Assembly (NCBI RefSeq): GCF_905171765.1
Contig: NC_053398.1
Coordinates: 50,312,323-50,376,322 of the forward strand
Source: Bufo bufo
Taxonomy: Eukaryota > Chordata > Amphibia > Anura > Bufonidae
Length of the DNA stretch: 64,000 nt
Direction of reading: 5' to 3'
Shown: piece after piece, positions 58,265-64,000 of the stretch
Layout of the letters: the number at the start of each line of letters is the position of its first letter
Position numbering within the stretch: position 1 is the first letter of the stretch
Translations under genes and position numbers: made by a program
The notes under the pieces: generated by a model
The model's database searches: none
Told to the model about the DNA's origin: nothing
What the model saw: the letters and a program-made list of their open reading frames with translations, nothing else

Positions 58265-60675
58265 ATAAAAATCTTTAACCGCTTCCCGGCCGTCCATTGG
58301 CTATAAAAGTCCTTGGCCGGTCGGATTATCTCTGAATGGACATTCTGGAACGTCCTTTCAGAGATGGCAGCTGCACGCTAATCATGCGGACTGTTCCTGT
58401 GCCTGCCTTCTAGATCGCTGTATACACAGCGTTCAACGTGCGCTGTGTATACAGATCAGGAAGCTGGGGTCGGGGGAGTGCAGGGGCTGACGGGTCTACC
58501 ATAGACCAATGATCAGCCCTGCACTGAGGCTCTACAGCGCAGTATTATGCTGTACAGTCTCTCTGGGGAGTGTATTTCCACTGTAACTGGGGCTACTATG
58601 TCATCCCCAGTTACAGGAGAAATCAATAGTAAAAAAAAAAAAAAGTATTAAAGTTGCACATTAAAAAATTAAAAAAAATTCCCCCAAATCAGTTATTAAT
58701 TATATTCTTTTTTTTTTTAATAGAAGAAAAATAAATAAATAAAAAGACATTTTTGGCATCAACGTGTCCGCAACGACCAGCTCTATAATAATATCATATT
58801 ATCTACCCCAACAGGTGAACACCATTAAAAAAAAACAAAAAAAAAAAAAACACATTACGCCAAAGCAGATTTTTTGTTAGCTTACCTCCCAAAAAAACTA
58901 TGTTAAATCAAAAAGTTGTATGTACACCATAATGGTAGCAAAAACGTCACCTCATCCCGAAAAAAATGAGCCCACACACAAGACCATAGCCAGAAAAATA
59001 AAAAAATATGGCTCTAAAGAAAATTGCAACACAAAAACAGACAAAGACATATTTGGTATCGCCCCGTCTAACAATTGGCTCTACAAAAATATCACGATCT
59101 ACCCCATCAAGTAAATGGTGTAAAAAAATAAAACAAATACAATTTTTTTTTTTGAAAATACCCCAAAATGGTAGCAATAATAACGTCACCTCGTCCCGCA
59201 AAAAACAAGCCCTTACATGAGACCATAGCCAGAAAAATGAAAATATGGCTGTTTTTTTCAAAGACTTATTTAATATTGTTACGTCCGTAATGACCGGAAC
59301 TATAAAAAATATCACATGATCTACCCCATTAAGTAAACGGTATAAAAAAAAAAAGAAATTTGAAAAATGACACCAAACAGTTTTTGTGACTTCACCTCCC
59401 AAAAAATGAGAAGAAAAAGCAACCAGAAAGCCAAATGTACCCCAAAATGGTGACAATATAAACTACAGCTTGTCCCACACAAAATAAGCCCTCACATAGC
59501 TCATTCAACAAAAAATAAAAAGTTATCGCTCTTAAAAACCCTGACAGAAAATTCCATGTTGGAAAATCCAGATGCCGCTCCATCCCTTCAGAGACCTGGC
59601 GTATCCCCAAATAACAGTTTACGACCACAGTTGGGGTGTAAGGCTTCTTTCACACGGGCGTCATGTTTTTGGCCTGGATAAGATGCGGGCGCGTCGCGGG
59701 AAAATGCACGATTTTTCAGCGCGAGTGCGCAAAACATTTTAATGCGCTTTGCACGCGCGTGAGAAAAATCGGCATGTTTGGTACCCGAACTTCTTCACAG
59801 AAGTTCGGGTTTGGGTTAGGTGTTGTGTAGATTGTATTATTTTCCCTTATAACATGGTTATAAGCAAAATCTACAGCAAAATCTACCCTCCAAAAACCAT
59901 ATGGCGCTCCTTGCCTTCTGTGCCCTGTCGTGTGCCCAAACAGCAGTATATGACCACATATGAGGCGTTTCTGCAAACTGCAGAATCAGGGTGATAAATA
60001 TTAAGGTTTGTTTTGTTGTTAACCCTTGCTGTATTCCAGGAAAAAAAATGCTTAAAATGAAAAAAAATCGGCAAAAAAGTGAAATTTTGAAATTTCACCT
60101 CTATTTTGCTTTAATTCCAATGGAATACCTAAAGGGTTAACAACATTTCTAAAACCAGTTTTGAATAGTTTGAGGGGTGTCGTTTCTAAAATGGGGTCAT
60201 TTATGGATTGGTTCTATTATGTGAGCCACACATAGTGACTTCAGAACAAAACTGGTCCTTAAAAAGTTGACTTTGGAAATTTTCAAAAATTGCTTCTATA
60301 ATTCTAAACCTTCCAACGTCCTAAAAGAATAAAATGACATTACCAAAATGATGCCAACATAAAGTAGACATATGGGGAATGTTAATTAATGAATATTTTA
60401 TGAGGCATCACTCACTATATGTCTTAAAAGCAGAGAGATTCAAATTTTCGTTAACTTTTGGATTTTTTTTTTTTATATATATAAAGATTAAACATATTGA
60501 CTCAAATTTACCAGTAACATGAAGTACAATGTGTCACACGAAAACAATCTCTGAATGGCTTGGATAAGTAAAAGAGTTCCAAAGTTATTACCACATAAAG
60601 TGACATGTCAGATTTGCAAAATTAGGCCTGGTCAGGAAGGAAGGGGGTAAATGGCCCGTTCTAGAAATGGTTAAA
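58265..60675 (+). mobile_element. Long A-rich composite element with tandem ~200-240-bp units
   Basis: Starts TTTAACCGCTTCCCGGCC and ends GGTCAGGAAGGAAGGGGGTAAA, loosely inverted. CACCTCATCCCGAAAAAAATG, CACCTCGTCCCGCAAAAAAC and CACCTCCCAAAAAATGAG mark units at 58946, 59186 and 59391. Blocks at 60540-60640 match 31255-31800 in reverse, so the two are the same family. A Harbinger-type fragment (59642-59880) interrupts it. No transposase found. Confidence 0.7.
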
Positions 60676-60848
60676 TTGGTATTCCAGGAGTACTATGTTT
60701 TTTTTTTTGTTTTTTTTCAATAGTAAATGGCGTGACGCAGGAAAAGGCCTTTTATGTACATTTTAAACTCCTGTTTTTCATTTTCCAAAACACTCTGTAG
60801 ACCCCTTAGATGCGGTGGTCAGCATTGAACACTGCATCTAAGGTGTTA

Positions 60849-61328
60849 GGCCTCTTTCACACGGCCGTTTTTTTTTTCCTTTTGCGGTCCGTATACGGTC
60901 CGTATACGGAACCATTGATTTCAATGGTTCCGCAAAAAAAACGGAATGTACTCCGTATGCATTCCGTTTCCGTATTTCCGTTTTTCCGTTCCGTTTTAAC
61001 ATAGAACATGTCCTATATTTGGCCGCAAATCACGTTTCGTGGCTCCATTAAAGTCTATGGGTCCGCAAAAAAAACGGAATGCATACGGAAGTGCATCCGT
61101 ATGTCTTCCGTATCCGTTCCGTTTTTTGCGGATCCATCTATTGAAAATGTTATGCCCAGCCCAATTTTTTCTATGAAATTACTGTATACTGTATTTGCCA
61201 TACGGAAAAACGGAACGGACAAAAGGAACGGAAACGGAAACACAACGGAAACAAAAAACGGAACAACGGATCAGTTTAAAACGGACCGCAAAACACTGAA
61301 AAAGACATACTTTCGTGTGAAAGAGGCC
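60849..61328. mobile_element. Harbinger-type MITE, TSD TTA
   Basis: Starts GGCCTCTTTCACACGGCCGT and ends TTTCGTGTGAAAGAGGCC. TTA on both sides. Interior is rich in CCGTTTTTTGCGG and its inverse. Confidence 0.92.
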
Positions 61329-61600
61329 TTAAATGGCAGTTACAGCAGGGGCCTGGCTGTCAGTAAAAGTCCTGATTCAGAGGGCACAGCTCCTGTGCCC
61401 GCCTGATCTGTGCATTGTACATGTACAGTGCGACACAGGAATTCCTTGTCCTCTGCGCAGTACATGTATAGCGCATGTCGGGAAGGGGTTACGGTACACT
61501 AAACCTAGAAATGAATGACAAATGTAAACAGAAGATAAAGTCACGCCACTGTTTGTTTCAGGAATATGCAGAAAATCCTGCAGACTGACAAACAACCTAA

Positions 61601-62045
61601 GGCTACTTTTACACTGGCGTTTCTGGGTCCGCTTGTGAGATCCGTGTGAGATCCAAAACGGATCAGTTCAGCCTCAATGCATTCTGAATGGATAAGGATC
61701 CGTTCAGAATGCATCAGTTTGCCTCCGTTCCGCTCTGGAGGCGGACACCAAAACGCTGCTTGCAGCGTTTTGATGTCCGCCTGACGATGCAGAGCCAAAC
61801 GGATCCGTCCCGACTTACAATGTAAATCAACGGGGACGGATCCGTTTTCACTGACACAATATGGTGCAATTGAAAACGAATCCGCCTCCCATTGACTTTC
61901 AGTGCAGGTCAAAATAATTATTTTTTTGTTCATGGTAATGCAAACGGATCTGTTCTGAATGGATACAAGCGTTTGCATTATAGGTGCGGATCAGTCTGTG
62001 CAGATACCAGACAGATCCGCACCTAACGCAGGTGTGAAAGTAGCC
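61601..62045. mobile_element. Harbinger-type MITE
   Basis: Starts GGCTACTTTTACACTGGCGT and ends CAGGTGTGAAAGTAGCC. Flanked by TAA and TTA. The central AAAACGCTGCTTGCAGCGTTTT is a perfect 22-bp palindrome. Confidence 0.88.
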
Positions 62046-62215
62046 TTAGTGCTCATGCATGTTTTGTGCTCTGCAAAACGTGGATCCACAAAACACCAAT
62101 ACTGGCCGTGTGCATTCTGCATTTTGCAGAATGGAACGGCCGGCCCCTAATAGAACAGTCCTATCCTTGTCCGTAATGCAGACATGGTTCTATCATTTTG
62201 CGGACAGCAATGATT

Positions 62216-63240
62216 ATTTTTTATGTATTCTTTACCTTCAGGCACAATGCTATTGGAAGATCTGGTTCTTGAGGACTAGTTAGGAGGTTGCAAATATTTT
62301 AGTTCTCTCCCTGTGGCCTACTGATGAACCTCTTGAGCCAAGCTGACCCCTCCTTACATTTCCTCACTTAGCTCCAGATAAAGTACCACCTGCAGGCTCA
62401 CGTACACAAAGCAATTTTTCAAACCATGAACAAGAAATTGGTGTTTTGAAAAATTACCAGTATTTCATGAACATTTCCATCAGTACAATGAACATATGCC
62501 ACTTTTTATTTTATTTTATTTTTTTAAACACAAGTTCACTAGAAGCTGCATGTGTATTTTAAGTGAATGAAGCACAATGACCTTTGACGATACCGCTAAT
62601 GATTTCACCAACTACAAATTTCAATTATTGCCATAACACGTAATTTCCGCTCTGCCTATGACTCCTCTCACTCTCAAATCCATGAACTTCTTTCCACTCT
62701 TCTCATAAATCCCTTTCCTCCACTTTGTCTGTAAAATGCATATTACATGTAAATCTTCAATGTACAGAACCATGGAAGACAATAGCGCTAAATAAGAAGT
62801 AATAAAGTAAAAAAAAATAAACCGGACATGTGGGAAGGGTAAAGTACTTTATTTACTGGTAGTAGCAAAAGTAGTTTAGGAGTTGGAAACACCTTTATAC
62901 TTCTTTCAGCTAAGGAACTGTTTAAATGGAACCTGTCACGAGATCTGAACTGCTCTAACCACAAGCAGCATAAAATTTAATCAACCTTCCCATTACAAAG
63001 AATGTAAACTCTAACATAGTTTGAAAAACAGCAGGGCACAAGGAGAAGTATCGACTGGGTGGCTCCCCTCTATGTTCTCCCCACTTGATTTCACTTAGAG
63101 GTTATCCGGATTGTGCCGTCTGGGTTTACATGCTGAGACAGAAGGATTTTGAGCAAGCCTACATCCACATGCTACTGGAAGAGTACCCAATGGAATGCAC
63201 ATAGCACTGCGTTCATCCATGTTCACTGAAAATTGTCTTT
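62216..63240. other. No gene recognised
   Basis: AT-rich DNA. I saw no exon, RNA gene or clear repeat border. It could hold part of the MRCK first intron or flanking DNA. Confidence 0.4.
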
Positions 63241-63290
63241 ATTATGTTCCAAACAACGGTTTCAGGGACTCATCCCCTTCTTCAGATGAA
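63241..63290 (-). ncRNA. Hammerhead-ribozyme core, consensus-like
   Basis: Minus strand: CTGAAGA (63285-63279), stem-loop AGGGGATGAGTCCCT, then GAAAC (63263-63259). Box 1 and box 2 match CUGANGA and GAAA exactly, with a four-pair stem II. Stems I and III are short or unclear, as is usual in PLE hammerheads. Confidence 0.65.
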
Positions 63291-63490
63291 AATGGACATA
63301 AATAAAAGGCCTCACTGATATATACAAAACAAAATAAAATTGGTGGGTCTTATTCACCTTCTGGTGGAGGGGCCATAAGACATTAATGTATGTTTTGCCA
63401 AGTTAAATGTCTCATGTAACTCACATTATGGACCCTCCACCAGGAGGTAGATAAAGGAGAGGCGCGCAGTACTTTTCTGTTCATTTGCAT

Positions 63491-63516
63491 CTGAATAAGG
63501 GATTCAGCCCCGAAAC
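63491..63516 (+). ncRNA. Hammerhead-like core, degenerate
   Basis: CTGAATA, AGGG...CCCC stem-loop, GAAAC. It differs from consensus at G8. It is followed by the same GGAACATAATAAAGAC as the minus-strand copy. Confidence 0.55.
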
Positions 63517-63949
63517 ATGTTAAGTGTGGAACATAATAAAGACTATTTTCTGTGAATCTGGATGAACATTGTTGTTCATACATTAAATTGGGGTAGTCTG
63601 CCAGTAGCAAGTGGATGTAGTCCTGCTCATATCCTTCTGTCTCTTCATGTAATCCCAGACAGAGTCAACGATATTGAGAACAGGGCTCTGTGGGGGCCAT
63701 ATCATTATTTCCAGAACTCCTTGTTCTGGTGTTGTCTGTGCATTTCATTGGGGTTTTCTGCCAGTAGCATTCCCCAATTCTGAAGACAATTACACGCAAC
63801 TTTAGGTAAGATGCAACCAGTTTCCAGTCGACTACAAAGACTGGTGTAACTTGCATTGACTCATTAACTAAATGAGGACAACAATAAATCAAGCTGTAGA
63901 CAGAATGGCCACATTCAAAAAAAAATAAGTATAGGGCCTTAAAGAGTAA

Positions 63950-64000
63950 GGCCCCTTTCACACAGGCGAGAATTCTGCACGGGTGCAATGCGTGAGGTGA
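63950..64000 (+). mobile_element. Harbinger-type MITE, cut by window end
   Basis: Starts GGCCCCTTTCACACAGGCGA after TAA and matches the left end of 33599-34287. The rest is beyond the window. Confidence 0.85.

Larger units (their letters stand above)
63241..63565. mobile_element. Inverted pair of PLE-like termini
   Basis: Arm 1 (63241-63382, minus) and arm 2 (about 63430-63565, plus) share, in the same order, CCTCCACCAG-AGGT, a hammerhead core, GGAACATAATAAAGAC and GGATGAAC. They face away from each other. No RT or GIY-YIG frame lies between. Confidence 0.75.

Noticed and set aside
44367..64000. Search for the first MRCK coding exon
   Set aside because: No stretch with an LRREK..LE.LEW-like coding pattern plus a phase-1 donor was found. 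It probably lies outside the window, though a diverged exon could have been missed.

Overview
The window looks like intronic and genic DNA from a large amphibian genome, most likely an anuran (inferred). The reasons are a vertebrate protein-coding gene broken into small exons by long introns, a full-length L1/Tx1-type LINE, Penelope-like elements (PLEs), several hAT elements, and dozens of palindromic MITEs. No prokaryotic signals were found.

One host gene is recognisable. It is on the minus strand and covers at least 44366 down to 1866. Sixteen exons with canonical GT/AG borders and compatible phases encode a myotonic dystrophy kinase-related CDC42-binding kinase (MRCK). The kinase domain and AGC tail lie in exons between 44366 and 21435, widely spaced. 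The coiled coil lies in a linker exon near 19.8 kb and seven exons clustered at 5.5-1.9 kb. Paralogue-specific residues favour MRCK gamma (CDC42BPG). The first coding exon, which would lie beyond 44.4 kb on the minus strand, was not found in the window. Everything after the last coiled-coil exon (C1, PH, CNH and CRIB domains) must lie below position 1. One coiled-coil exon present in relatives was not found in the 14.3-kb intron 5470-19802.

The rest is mobile DNA, much of it nested. (a) 6.4-14.6 kb: two head-to-head PLE fragments with GIY-YIG and RT remnants; the plus-strand one is split by a 6.44-kb LINE (7756-14196) with a 14-bp target-site duplication. (b) 15972-19383: a 3.4-kb hAT element with 8-bp TSD and decayed transposase. 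(c) 46220-53083: a 6.9-kb related hAT element with transposase pieces on the minus strand, itself split by a 1.15-kb hAT-type MITE (50213-51364) that contains a minisatellite. (d) A large family of palindromic MITEs starting GGCC/GGCT and flanked by 3-bp TSDs (PIF/Harbinger-like), sometimes nested, plus TTAA-flanked, hAT-type and AAAGGGGTT-ended foldback elements. (e) PLE-like terminal sequences with hammerhead-ribozyme cores near 6.55, 32.5 and 63.25-63.55 kb.

The most interesting structures are the head-to-head PLE with the LINE insertion, the paired inverted hammerhead motifs at 63.2-63.6 kb, the roughly 500-bp near-perfect palindrome centred at 53711, and the nested hAT complex. I found no convincing undescribed gene system. 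The novelty is in repeat architecture. Homology calls rest on motif recognition, not database searches.
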